Origin: WLMZ01 sp031410915
GTDB taxonomy: Bacteria > Actinomycetota > Acidimicrobiia > Acidimicrobiales > Ilumatobacteraceae
Direction of reading: 5' to 3'
Length of the DNA: 64,000 nt
Assembly: GCA_031410915.1 (NCBI GenBank)
Contig: JANNZY010000217.1
Span: forward strand, 1-64,000
The notes beneath the pieces were generated by a model that did no database searches, was not told where the DNA came from, and saw only the letters and a list, made by a program, of their open reading frames with translations. The position numbers and the translations under genes are program-made. Positions 24,674-33,576 of this stretch are shown here, piece after piece. Every line of letters starts with the position of its first letter. The stretch's first letter is position 1.

Positions 24674-25753
24674 ATGAAGCGGAATCGATTGCTCGGTGTG
24701 TCGTTGGCGGTGATGGCACTTGCAGCATCGGCATGTTCCGACAGCGGCACGAAGACGCTGTCCGAGGACGACTTCATCGGCCAGATGGAAGACATCTGCC
24801 GCACCGCCAAGCGCGACATCCAAGACGTCGACACGTCCGACCCGAGCTCCGTCAGCGACATCGTGGACATCATCCAGACAGGGCTCGACGACCTCAACAA
24901 GCTGAAGCCGCCGAAGGCGCTCGCCAACGACTTCGGAGATTTCGTCGACAACCTCGACGATCAGTTGAACGAAGCGCAAGACCTGGCCGACGCGATCGAT
25001 GCAGGCGATCAAGACGCCGCGCAGAAGGCGGCCGACAACCTGACCGAGCTGTCCGCCGACGGCGACCAGATCGCCGAGGACCTCGGTGCCGACAGGTGCG
25101 TTGGTGTGGGCGGCGGCGACACGCCGACCGACTCGACCGAAGCCACCGATACGACCGATGTGGCGGACACGACCGAGAGCACCGACGCGACGGACGACAC
25201 CGTCACTGTTCCGGCCACCGACGACACGACGCCGAACACACCGCTGCCGATCGACTCGACACCGGTCACGCAGCCGCCCACCGACATGACCCAGCCACCG
25301 CCGAACCCGGACGCGACCGGTGAGGCGCTGGACGCGTCGCAGGTCTGGACGGCACCCGACGGATACGAGTGGGGGGCCTTGACCGACCTGGCCGGTGTCA
25401 TCACGCCGAGTACAGATCCTGTGCTCGGTCCGGTGCTGATCGACTACTCGGCGGGCATCGTCCAGTCGACGTCCGGTGGCCCGTCGGCGATCTTCTACAT
25501 CACCGAGATCTCGACCAGCCCGTGGGAGCAGGACCAGATCGACGCCTACTTCGCCTTCTCGTTCGGCTCCGGCGGCTCGGACACGTCCACGCCGCTCGGC
25601 CTGCCGGCCAAGATCAAGCCGAACGCCGCAGACGGCCTCGACGGCGCGCTTGCCTGGCTGAACGGTGCCGGCATTGCGGTCATCGCTCCTTCGGGAACCG
25701 ACGTGCTCACGTTGATCGACGAGTTCTACAACGCCAACGTGATGGGCGGCTGA
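24674..25753 (+). CDS. Secreted lipoprotein, paralogue 1
   Basis: This lipoprotein of 359 residues has a signal peptide ending in the lipobox LAASAC (mature Cys at residue 21). An acidic helical domain (about 25-145) contains repeated amphipathic helices such as FVDNLDDQLNEAQDLADAID. A Thr/Asp/Pro linker follows (about 150-215) and a C-terminal beta-rich domain (about 220-359). A GGGAGA sequence lies a few bases upstream. The next gene encodes a clear paralogue with the same architecture four bases downstream. I do not recognise the family; a cell-envelope role is inferred from the signal. Confidence 0.75.
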   Translation: MKRNRLLGVSLAVMALAASACSDSGTKTLSEDDFIGQMEDICRTAKRDIQDVDTSDPSSVSDIVDIIQTGLDDLNKLKPPKALANDFGDFVDNLDDQLNEAQDLADAIDAGDQDAAQKAADNLTELSADGDQIAEDLGADRCVGVGGGDTPTDSTEATDTTDVADTTESTDATDDTVTVPATDDTTPNTPLPIDSTPVTQPPTDMTQPPPNPDATGEALDASQVWTAPDGYEWGALTDLAGVITPSTDPVLGPVLIDYSAGIVQSTSGGPSAIFYITEISTSPWEQDQIDAYFAFSFGSGGSDTSTPLGLPAKIKPNAADGLDGALAWLNGAGIAVIAPSGTDVLTLIDEFYNANVMGG

Positions 25754-25757
25754 CCCG

Positions 25758-26744
25758 ATGCGATCGGTGGCGGCTGCGGTTGTTGCTGCCGCGCTGCTCA
25801 CCGCGTGCGGGAGCAGTGGCGGTGGGGCGACGCAGACCAACGACTTGTTCCTCGACAAGGTCGAAGCCGCCTGCCGTGTCGCGGCGAAGAAGATCGACAA
25901 GATCGATCCAGCGTCGCCCAGCGCGATCGGCGATCTCGCCAACGCGCTCAACAAGGCCCACGACGATCTCACCAAGCTGGACATCCCGCAGCCGCTGTCG
26001 CGTGACTTCGGCAAGTTCACGACCAGCCTCGACGACCAGGTCGGCGCACTCGCCACGCTCGCATCGGCGGTCAACGCCGGCGATCAGTCCAGCGTCGACG
26101 ACGCGACATCGGAGATCAACTCGCAGCGCTTCGCCGCCGACAAGGTGGCCAACGATCTCCTCGCCTTGTCGTGCAAGGGGCTGACCCCGGAGAACGGGTT
26201 CGCTCCTGCGTCCAGCACGGACACCGTTCCCGTCACCGACCCGCCCGTCACCGATCCGCCCGTCACCGACCCACCCAGCACCGAGACGGTCACCACCGAC
26301 ACGGCGACGGCGGACACGATCCTGCCCGTCGACCTGTCGATCGGAACACCGGCGCCGGACGGATTCCGCTGGATCGAGGGCGACAAGGTAGATGTCTCCG
26401 GGCTCTACGAGAAGCCGACCGTCGGCCCGCTCGTCACGTTCTACGGCGGGGGCCGGCTGGAGAACATCGATGACAGCAGCACGGCCAGCATCTATCTCGT
26501 CCAGATCTCCGAGCCGTGGACCGACGACACCCGCGCCGAGTACGAGTTCTGGGAGGGCGTCCAGGGCGGTACGGCCACCACGACGCCGACCGGCATCCCG
26601 GTCACGCAGAAGTTCGGGGCGTTCACGGACACCGATTGTGTCGTCTTCACCGGGGGCACGTCGGGCATCACGGTCTGCACGTTCACCGGCGTGGACGGGT
26701 TGGCGATCCTCGACGCGTTCGTCGCCGCGAACGGGTCGGGCTGA
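25758..26744 (+). CDS. Secreted lipoprotein, paralogue 2
   Basis: This lipoprotein of 328 residues has the lipobox LLTACGSS (mature Cys at 17), a helical domain related to that of the previous gene (motif FGKFTTSLDDQVGALATLASAVNAGD), a linker with three tandem TDPPV units, and a C-terminal domain related to the neighbour's. Two cysteines in the C-terminal part (DTDCVVF and GITVCTF) could form a disulfide and are absent from paralogue 1. The four-base gap indicates co-transcription. Function is unknown. Confidence 0.75.
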   Translation: MRSVAAAVVAAALLTACGSSGGGATQTNDLFLDKVEAACRVAAKKIDKIDPASPSAIGDLANALNKAHDDLTKLDIPQPLSRDFGKFTTSLDDQVGALATLASAVNAGDQSSVDDATSEINSQRFAADKVANDLLALSCKGLTPENGFAPASSTDTVPVTDPPVTDPPVTDPPSTETVTTDTATADTILPVDLSIGTPAPDGFRWIEGDKVDVSGLYEKPTVGPLVTFYGGGRLENIDDSSTASIYLVQISEPWTDDTRAEYEFWEGVQGGTATTTPTGIPVTQKFGAFTDTDCVVFTGGTSGITVCTFTGVDGLAILDAFVAANGSG

Positions 26745-26834
26745 CCACTCGCACTAGGGTCCGACGGCGCACGCGTGCCGTCCACCGGGTCGCCGGAGAC
26801 CTCACGATGCGCTGACTACGGTTACCGACACCAC

Positions 26835-28658
26835 ATGAAACGCGCCCCTCGACCCCTCTCGCGATACGGCCTGCTGGCACTGGCAGCGGCAATCGTGGTC
26901 GGTCCGGCGCTCGGTACGGCCGTCGCGCACGCCGAGACCCTGGCCGCACTCTCGACATCGCCCGCCGACGGCGCAACGGTCGCCGCATCGCCGGCGCAGG
27001 TGACCATCACGTTCAACCAGACGATCGGATCGGCCGCGTCCGTTGTCATCGCGTGCAACGGCACGACGGTCAACCAGCCCGAGGCGCGTGTGGGCGAGGA
27101 CATCAGCAGCCTGATCGTCGACCTGACGTCGAGCCCGCTGCCGAAGGGCACGTGCGAGGTGCTCTGGCAGGCCCAGGGCACCACCGAGCCGGGCACCCAG
27201 CGCGGCAACTTCTCGTTCACAGTCGAGCAGGACACGGTCATCACTGTCGCGCCTGTGGATTCCAGCGGCTCGCCGATCAGCACCCCCGCTGCGACGAACG
27301 GCACGACCGCCGCCGAGTCGGCGTCGCCACCGAACATCGGTGGGCCGCTCGGCCTGGCCCGGCTGCTGTCGTCGCTGTCGATCGCCGTCCTCTTCGGTGC
27401 GCTCGTGCTGATCACCGTCGCGTGGCCGGAGGGCATCGAGTACATCCTGACGATCCGCTTCCTGCGCTACACCTGGGTGCTTGCGGTGTTCAGCACGGTG
27501 TTGCTGGTGATCTGTCTCACCGCGCAGTCCAAGGGCACCAGCATCGCCAGCTCGATCAGCCCGACGGGGTGGACCGACCTGAAAGACACCACCCCGGGCA
27601 TTGCCGCGCTCGCCCGAGTCGTGCTCGTGATCGTGGCGGGTTGGGTGGCGATGCGCCCTGAGCGATGCATCGACCCCACCACACAGCTGCCCGCGCTCGC
27701 GATCCCCGGACTGGCAGTGGCGACGATGGGTTTCACCCGTTCCGGCGGCGACCTGGAGCTGGTCGGGTTCGCCGCGGGCGTGGTGCACGCGATCGCGATG
27801 GCGGTGTGGCTCGGTGGCCTCGTGCTGCTCGCCCGCGTGGTGCTGGCCGGCCCGGGCGAGGACGATCTCGTCCACGCGGTGCGCGGCTTCGGCCGTCTGG
27901 CCACCCCGGCGCTGCTGGCCACGGTCGTGTCGGGCGGCTTCCAGGTCTATCGGCTCGACAACAACCACCTGTTCGACACCACCCACGGACGGCTGCTGTT
28001 GTTGAAGTTGGTGCCGGTCATCGCAATGGTGTTCGTCGGCGTCGCGACGCGTCAGTTCATCCGCTCCCGCCTCGGCCGTGCGGATGTGATGACCGCGCCG
28101 AGGGCCGGCCGGCTGCGGCGCGCGATCGGGATGGAGGCCGTGATCGGTGTCCTCGTCCTCGCGGTGACGGCGTGGATGCTCTCGACGGTGCCCGGCAACT
28201 TGCGCGCCGCACCACGATCGTCGGACGACTTCGCCTACCAGAAGGACTTCCGCGACCCGGACGACACCGTCGAACTGAAGCTGAGCGTGCATCCGGCCAA
28301 GGTCGGACTGAACGAACTGTTCCTCGAAGTCACCAAGCCGGAGACCGGCATCAACTCGATCACGGTCACGTTCGCACCGCCCGCCGGGGTGTTCGCCGAC
28401 ACCGTCGTGCTGACGTTGCAGTCATTGACCGGTGCCGGTGCCGCGTACGCGTCGAAGGCGGAAGGCCTGCGGCTGGAAGCACCGGGTGCGTGGAGCGTCA
28501 TCGTCATCGTCGACTCCGCGTCGGGCATCCAGCGTCAGACGGACTTCTTGAACGTCGAGGGAGATGCATCGGGCGACATCTCACCGATCACGACAGTTCC
28601 CTCGACCGGGGTCACGTCACCGCCGACGTCGCCGACGTCAACGACCGTTGCCGGCTGA
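26835..28658 (+). CDS. CopC-CopD fusion, copper homeostasis
   Basis: This 607-residue protein has a signal peptide followed by a CopC domain. Cleavage after AVA would leave an N-terminal HAE, suited to a Cu(II)-binding histidine, and the STSPADGATVAASPAQVTITF segment is typical of CopC. A membrane CopD domain of about eight helices (residues 185-460) follows, with GVVHAIAMAVWLGGLVLL carrying a conserved His. The C-terminal extracytoplasmic domain (about 470-590) is immunoglobulin-like, as in YcnJ proteins, and ends in a Thr/Pro tail. It probably imports or handles copper at the membrane. The end overlaps the ligase gene on the opposite strand by 21 bp. Confidence 0.85.
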   Translation: MKRAPRPLSRYGLLALAAAIVVGPALGTAVAHAETLAALSTSPADGATVAASPAQVTITFNQTIGSAASVVIACNGTTVNQPEARVGEDISSLIVDLTSSPLPKGTCEVLWQAQGTTEPGTQRGNFSFTVEQDTVITVAPVDSSGSPISTPAATNGTTAAESASPPNIGGPLGLARLLSSLSIAVLFGALVLITVAWPEGIEYILTIRFLRYTWVLAVFSTVLLVICLTAQSKGTSIASSISPTGWTDLKDTTPGIAALARVVLVIVAGWVAMRPERCIDPTTQLPALAIPGLAVATMGFTRSGGDLELVGFAAGVVHAIAMAVWLGGLVLLARVVLAGPGEDDLVHAVRGFGRLATPALLATVVSGGFQVYRLDNNHLFDTTHGRLLLLKLVPVIAMVFVGVATRQFIRSRLGRADVMTAPRAGRLRRAIGMEAVIGVLVLAVTAWMLSTVPGNLRAAPRSSDDFAYQKDFRDPDDTVELKLSVHPAKVGLNELFLEVTKPETGINSITVTFAPPAGVFADTVVLTLQSLTGAGAAYASKAEGLRLEAPGAWSVIVIVDSASGIQRQTDFLNVEGDASGDISPITTVPSTGVTSPPTSPTSTTVAG

Positions 28659-29723
28659 CATCAGCTCCTCGAAGGCAACCGGTGCGGCCACGTCGAGCTG
28701 GTCGTAGGTGCAGCTCTGCGGCGTGCGATCGGGTCGCCAGCGCTGGAACTGCACGCCGTGGCGGAACCGTCCGTTCTGGAGCTGCCCGAACGTCACCTCG
28801 ACGACACGCTCGACGCGCAGCGGCACCCAGCTGAGATCCTTGCCCGCGTTCCACCGGCTCTGCGCGCCGGGCAGGCGCGCACCGTCGTGCGCCATCGCGT
28901 TCGCCCAGTCGGCCCACGGGTGATCGACGAGCGCGTTCTCGCGCAGCGGCGCCAACACCTCCAGCAGCTCGCCTCGGAACTTGACGGTGAACGCAGCCGT
29001 GACGCCGACGTGATGCAGCTGGCCATCGTCGTCGAAGAGGCCGAGCAGCAGCGAGCCGACACCCTTGCCGTCCTTGTGCATCCGGTAGCCGGCGACGGCA
29101 GCCTCGGCTGTGCGCGAGTGCTTGACCTTGACGAGCGTTCGCTTGTCCGGCGTGTACACGTCCGTCAGCCGCTTGGCGACCACACCGTCGAGACCGGCCC
29201 CTTCGAAGCGTGTGAACCAGTCGCGCGCCACATCTGCGTCGGTCGAGGAGGGGCAGAGATGAATCGGCTGGTTCGGCGTGCGGAGTGCGCCACGGAGGTG
29301 GCCGAGTCGCTCGCTCAGCGGTCGGCCCATGAGGTCGTCGTCGCCGAGCGCCAAGATGTCGAAGGCAACGAAGCTGGCCGGCGTCTCCGCGGCGAGACGG
29401 CGCACCCGCGACTCGGCCGGGTGGATGCGCTGCAACAGCGCGTCGAAGTCGAGCCCGTTGCCGGCAGCGTCGGCGATGACGATCTCGCCGTCCACGACGA
29501 TGCGATCGGGCAGCGATTGCTTGAGCGGCTCGATCAGCTCCGGGAAGTAGCGCGTGAACGGGCGTTCGTTGCGGCTGGTCAGCTCGATGTCGTCGCCGTC
29601 GCGGAACACGATGCAGCGGAAGCCGTCCCACTTCGGCTCGTAGTGCCACCCGTCGCCGACGGGGATCTGGTCGGCTGACTTGGACAGCATCGGCGCGATG
29701 GGCGGGCGGATCGGCAGGGCCAT
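28638..29723 (-). CDS. ATP-dependent DNA ligase (LigC-type)
   Basis: This ATP-dependent ligase has 361 residues. The adenylation motif is EPKWDGFRC with Lys31 as nucleotidyl acceptor; further motifs are VVDGEIVI (motif III), FVAFDIL, EGLDGVVAKR-like GAGLDGVVAKRL (motif IV) and LVKVKH (motif V), followed by an OB fold. The size matches actinobacterial LigC proteins, which act with Ku or Pol/Prim domains in end joining or base-excision repair; none of those partners is in the window. ATG 29723 is chosen because upstream sequence lacks similarity. Confidence 0.88.
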   Translation of the reverse strand: MALPIRPPIAPMLSKSADQIPVGDGWHYEPKWDGFRCIVFRDGDDIELTSRNERPFTRYFPELIEPLKQSLPDRIVVDGEIVIADAAGNGLDFDALLQRIHPAESRVRRLAAETPASFVAFDILALGDDDLMGRPLSERLGHLRGALRTPNQPIHLCPSSTDADVARDWFTRFEGAGLDGVVAKRLTDVYTPDKRTLVKVKHSRTAEAAVAGYRMHKDGKGVGSLLLGLFDDDGQLHHVGVTAAFTVKFRGELLEVLAPLRENALVDHPWADWANAMAHDGARLPGAQSRWNAGKDLSWVPLRVERVVEVTFGQLQNGRFRHGVQFQRWRPDRTPQSCTYDQLDVAAPVAFEELMSAGNGR

Positions 29724-29827
29724 GTGCCCCAGCGTTGCCGATGGCGGCCTTGTGCGCCAGCGACGAACGGAACCACGGGTGGCAGGACGTTCGCTGGCAG
29801 ACGACCGCTGCAACTAGCGTCGTGGCC

Positions 29828-31381
29828 GTGACGAACCCAATGCAGGACAAGCTCGAGGATCTTCGGACGCGGCGCGAGCAGGCGTTCAACGCCGGTTCAG
29901 CGCGCGCCGTCGAGCGTCAGCACGAGAAGGGCAAGATGCTCGCACGCGAGCGCATCGACTACTTCCTCGACTCGGGCAGCTTCCAGGAGCTGGACCTGCT
30001 CGCCCGCCACCGCGCCCACGCCGCCGGTCTCGAGGAGCGACCGTACACCGACGGTGTGATCACCGGCTGGGGCACCGTCGACGGGCGCAAGGTGTTCGTG
30101 TTCAGTCAAGACTTCACCGTCTTCGGTGGCGCGCTCGGTGAGGTGTTCGCCGAGAAGATCCACAAGCTGATGGATCTCGCGCTGAAAGTCGGCGCGCCGG
30201 TCGTCGGACTCAACGACGGTGCGGGGGCGCGCATCCAGGAAGGCGTCGTGTCGCTGGCCAGCTATGGCGGCATCTTCTACCGCAACGTGCTGTCGAGCGG
30301 CGTCGTGCCACAGATCTCGGTGATCCTCGGTCCCTGCGCCGGCGGCGCGGTGTACAGCCCGGCGATGACCGACTTCATCTTCATGGTCCGCGAGACCAGC
30401 CACATGTTCATCACCGGGCCCGACGTCGTGAAGACGGTGACGGGCGAGGACGTCACTTTGGAAGAGCTCGGCGGCGCGATGAGTCACGCCTCGAAGAGCG
30501 GCGTGGCCACCTTCGTGTCCGCCGACGAGAAGAGCTGCCTCGACGACGTGCGTTTCCTGCTCGGCTTCTTACCGTCGAACAACCTGGAGGAGCCACCGGT
30601 GATGGACACCGGCGACGACCCGGACCGCCTGTGCGAGGAGCTGCGCGACATCCTGCCCGCGTCGCCGAACCAGCCCTACGACATGAAGAAGGTCATCGCC
30701 GCAGTGGTCGACGACGGCGAGTTCTTCGAGCACGCCCAGCACTTCGCGAAGAGCATCGTCTGCGGCTTCGCTCGCGTCGACGGCAAGCCCGTCGGCATCG
30801 TCGGCAACCAACCACTGATGCTGGCCGGGGTGTTGGACATCGACTCGGCGAGCAAGGCCGCCCGCTTCGTGCGCACGTGCGACGCGTTCAACCTGCCGCT
30901 GATCACGTTCGTCGACGTGCCCGGCTTCCTGCCCGGCGTGGACCAGGAATACGGTGGCATCATCCGCCACGGGGCGAAGTTGCTCTACGCCTACTGCGAG
31001 GCCACCGTGCCCCGCATCCAGATCATCACCCGCAAGGCCTACGGCGGCGCCTACGTGGTCATGGACTCGAAGTCGATCGGCTCGGACCTGTCATACGCGT
31101 GGCCGACCGCCGAGCTGGCCGTGATGGGTCCGCAAGGCGCGGTCGAGATCGTGTACCGCCGCGAGTTGCAGCAGGCGGCCGACCCCGCGGCACGCCGCGC
31201 CGCACTTGTCGCCGAATACACCGAGAAGTACGCGAACCCCTATGCCGCTGCCGAGCGCGGCTACATCGACGACGTGATCGATCCGGCCGAGACCCGCCAA
31301 AAGATCGTCGCCGGGTTGCGGATGCTGCGCACCAAACGCGAAGAACTGCCCCGCCGCAAGCACGGCAACATGCCGCTGTGA
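29828..31381 (+). CDS. pccB: Acyl-CoA carboxylase beta subunit
   Basis: This carboxyltransferase of 517 residues transfers CO2 from biotin to acetyl- or propionyl-CoA. The N-terminal crotonase-like domain shows YTDGVITGWGTVDGRKVFVF, ARIQEGVVSL and GPCAGGAVYSPA; the C-terminal domain shows FVDVPGFLPGVDQE, GAKLLYAY and AYGGAYVVM with the second oxyanion hole. Propionyl-CoA specificity is likely but not certain. TAGCGT stands seven bases before the GTG, suggesting a leaderless mRNA. The epsilon subunit gene overlaps its stop. The biotinylated alpha subunit is not in this window. Confidence 0.94.
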   Translation: MTNPMQDKLEDLRTRREQAFNAGSARAVERQHEKGKMLARERIDYFLDSGSFQELDLLARHRAHAAGLEERPYTDGVITGWGTVDGRKVFVFSQDFTVFGGALGEVFAEKIHKLMDLALKVGAPVVGLNDGAGARIQEGVVSLASYGGIFYRNVLSSGVVPQISVILGPCAGGAVYSPAMTDFIFMVRETSHMFITGPDVVKTVTGEDVTLEELGGAMSHASKSGVATFVSADEKSCLDDVRFLLGFLPSNNLEEPPVMDTGDDPDRLCEELRDILPASPNQPYDMKKVIAAVVDDGEFFEHAQHFAKSIVCGFARVDGKPVGIVGNQPLMLAGVLDIDSASKAARFVRTCDAFNLPLITFVDVPGFLPGVDQEYGGIIRHGAKLLYAYCEATVPRIQIITRKAYGGAYVVMDSKSIGSDLSYAWPTAELAVMGPQGAVEIVYRRELQQAADPAARRAALVAEYTEKYANPYAAAERGYIDDVIDPAETRQKIVAGLRMLRTKREELPRRKHGNMPL

Positions 31382-31587
31382 CGCAGCCGGCAACGACGAT
31401 GAGCACCGAGATCACGCCCGCACCCACCGACGAGGAGGCCGTCGCCATCGCCGCGGCCGTTCAGGCGCTGTGGCCGGTGCCGGTGATCGTGAGCGACGAA
31501 GTACGCGCTCGCGAGACAGCGTGGAAGTTCAGTGGTCGCTGGTGGAGCCGGCCGCTGCCGGCGCGACGCGACCGCCCCTACCGCTGA
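31378..31587 (+). CDS. accE: Acyl-CoA carboxylase epsilon subunit
   Basis: This 69-residue protein matches the small actinobacterial AccE/PccE family, which stabilises the alpha-beta carboxylase complex. It has an acidic N-terminal helix (PTDEEAVAIAAAVQAL) and the typical basic tail with FSGRWWSRPLPARRDRPYR. The GTG start overlaps the TGA of the beta subunit gene (GTGA), so translation is coupled. Only actinobacteria commonly carry this subunit. Confidence 0.85.
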   Translation: MTQPATTMSTEITPAPTDEEAVAIAAAVQALWPVPVIVSDEVRARETAWKFSGRWWSRPLPARRDRPYR

Positions 31588-31591
31588 ACTC

Positions 31592-33505
31592 GTGGACGTT
31601 CGCAGCGTTCGAACCCGGCTGTCTTCATCGCTGCTGACCGTTCCCGTGGCGGTCATCGCGATCGTGGTGTTGCTCGGGGTGTTGAAGGTCAGCGGCAGCT
31701 CGGCTGCGTTGCTCTCGCCCGAGCCGTCGGCCGAGCTCGCCGGCCAGCCACACCTGATCCGCACCGACGAGTACCTCATCCGCACACCGCTCGTGATTCG
31801 CCAGGCCGAGCTGGACTTCCCGGCGGAGTCGCAGGTCGGCATGGGCACCCACGACATGGGCGTCTTGTCCGACCTGCCGGTCAAGGACCTGTCCGTCGTG
31901 GTGCGACCCCACTCGTGGGCCTACTTCGTCCTCGACGTCGAGCGGGCGTTCGCGATCGAGTGGTGGCTCGTCGTGCTCGGACCGTTCTTCGGTGTCTATG
32001 CCGTGTTGGCCGTGCTCACCCGACGCGCCCTGCTGGCCTCGCTCGCCGGACTCCTGGCGAGCGCCTCGCCGGCGATGCTGTGGTTTGCGGTTCCGGGCAT
32101 GGGCCTCGCGGTGCTGTACAGCGGCCTGACCGCTGCCGCGCTGCTGGTCTGCGTCTCGTCCGAGGGCCGCCGCCGCTACGGATGCGCCGCGCTCGCAGGT
32201 TGGCTCGCCGTAGCGTTCGCCGCGCTGCTCTACATCCCGTGGCTCATCCCGCTGGCGATGATCTTCGGCGCGATCGTCGTCATCCAACTGCCGGCCGCGA
32301 TCAAGACGTGGCCGGCGTTCATCCGCGTCGCAGCCGTCTTCTTCGGAGTGGTCGTCGTCTTCTTCGCGATCTACTACCGCGATCACCACAACGCCCTACG
32401 AGTCATCGCCGAGTCGCGCTACCCCGGCAAGCGCGTGACCAAGCCCGGCGAGGCCATACCCGCCCATCTGTTCGGCTCGCCCTACGACGTGTTCGCGACG
32501 GCGCGACCGCTGACAACGATCAACGGAACGAACGAATCGCAGAACGCGTCCGGTCTGATGCTGTGGCTGCCGATCGCGCTCGTCGGTGGAGCATTCTCGG
32601 GTTGGCGGGCGCGTTCGCAGGCGCAGCGCGCGCTGGTCGCGGTGATGACGGTAGCGATGGTGCTCGCTGCCTGGGCGCTCCTGCCGGTGCCCGTCTCGAT
32701 CGCCCGTCTGATCGGACTCACCAACGTTCAGGGACCGCGGGTGGCGATGCCTCTCACCGTCGCCGGTGCGATCGCCGCCGCGCTCTACCTCCACCGGCTC
32801 GGCGAAGACCCTGGCTTCCGGCCGCGGCGCGACCGCGTCGTGATCGCCACGATCGCGTTCGCGTTCGTCACCGGCTGGGCCGGAACACAGGTCACGCTCG
32901 AAGGGGTGCCCGTGACGCGGGGCAAGATCGTGTTGCTGTGGCTTGTGGTGACGGCTGCGGTCGCGCTGCTCGTGCGCGGCAAGGTGTTGCTCGGGCTCGG
33001 TGGGCTGTGCGCGTTCGTGCTGTTCGGCTCGGTACGCATCAACCCACTCCAGGTCGGACTCGACCCGATCCTGGAACACCCGCTCGTCGCTCAGGTCGAT
33101 GCAATCGCGGCACGGCACACGGGCGAACGCTGGGCGGCTCTCGGTGCCGACACCGGCATGCGCGCGCTGGTCGTCGCGTCCGGCGTGGCCACGGTGACCG
33201 GCACGAGCTGGTACGCGGACACCGGTGCCTGGGACGCCATCGATCCGACCGAGGGGTCACGCGATCTGTGGGACCGGTTCGCGAACATCGGTATGGAGGT
33301 CGACGTGACATTGCCGGCCGTCACCTACCAACTCGTCGCAGACGACTTCTTGATGGTGCTGACGCCACCGTGCTCCGCAGCCCTGCAAGAACTGGACGTG
33401 CGCTTCGCCGCGGTCGACCACGAGGTGGCGGCATCGTGCTTCACGTTGCTCGACGCGCCGGACGAACCCGGTGAGCAATGGATCTACGCAGTCGGTGCCG
33501 ACTGA
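31592..33505 (+). CDS. Large polytopic membrane protein, GT-C-like
   Basis: This membrane protein of 637 residues has about 12 hydrophobic helices. The first is a signal anchor near residue 15-35, followed by a 90-residue external loop with HLIRTDEYLIRTP and the conserved-looking MGTHDMGV. The C-terminal 130 residues form an extracytoplasmic globular domain (from about 500; four Cys). The plan resembles GT-C glycosyltransferases acting on lipid-linked sugars, but no donor motif is certain. GTG at 31592 is four bases after accE. Function is unproven. Confidence 0.6.
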   Translation: MDVRSVRTRLSSSLLTVPVAVIAIVVLLGVLKVSGSSAALLSPEPSAELAGQPHLIRTDEYLIRTPLVIRQAELDFPAESQVGMGTHDMGVLSDLPVKDLSVVVRPHSWAYFVLDVERAFAIEWWLVVLGPFFGVYAVLAVLTRRALLASLAGLLASASPAMLWFAVPGMGLAVLYSGLTAAALLVCVSSEGRRRYGCAALAGWLAVAFAALLYIPWLIPLAMIFGAIVVIQLPAAIKTWPAFIRVAAVFFGVVVVFFAIYYRDHHNALRVIAESRYPGKRVTKPGEAIPAHLFGSPYDVFATARPLTTINGTNESQNASGLMLWLPIALVGGAFSGWRARSQAQRALVAVMTVAMVLAAWALLPVPVSIARLIGLTNVQGPRVAMPLTVAGAIAAALYLHRLGEDPGFRPRRDRVVIATIAFAFVTGWAGTQVTLEGVPVTRGKIVLLWLVVTAAVALLVRGKVLLGLGGLCAFVLFGSVRINPLQVGLDPILEHPLVAQVDAIAARHTGERWAALGADTGMRALVVASGVATVTGTSWYADTGAWDAIDPTEGSRDLWDRFANIGMEVDVTLPAVTYQLVADDFLMVLTPPCSAALQELDVRFAAVDHEVAASCFTLLDAPDEPGEQWIYAVGAD

Positions 33506-33576
33506 CGAGCGCGGCCAGCCGCCGGCGAGCGCCGTGAACCACGGTCGGATTCAGGGGTGCGCAGTAGCGTGACGTC

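Noticed and set aside
27472..28292. Long minus-strand frame opposite the CopC-CopD gene
   Set aside because: Its translation is His/Arg/Glu-rich with no family pattern, a usual shadow of GC-rich coding DNA.
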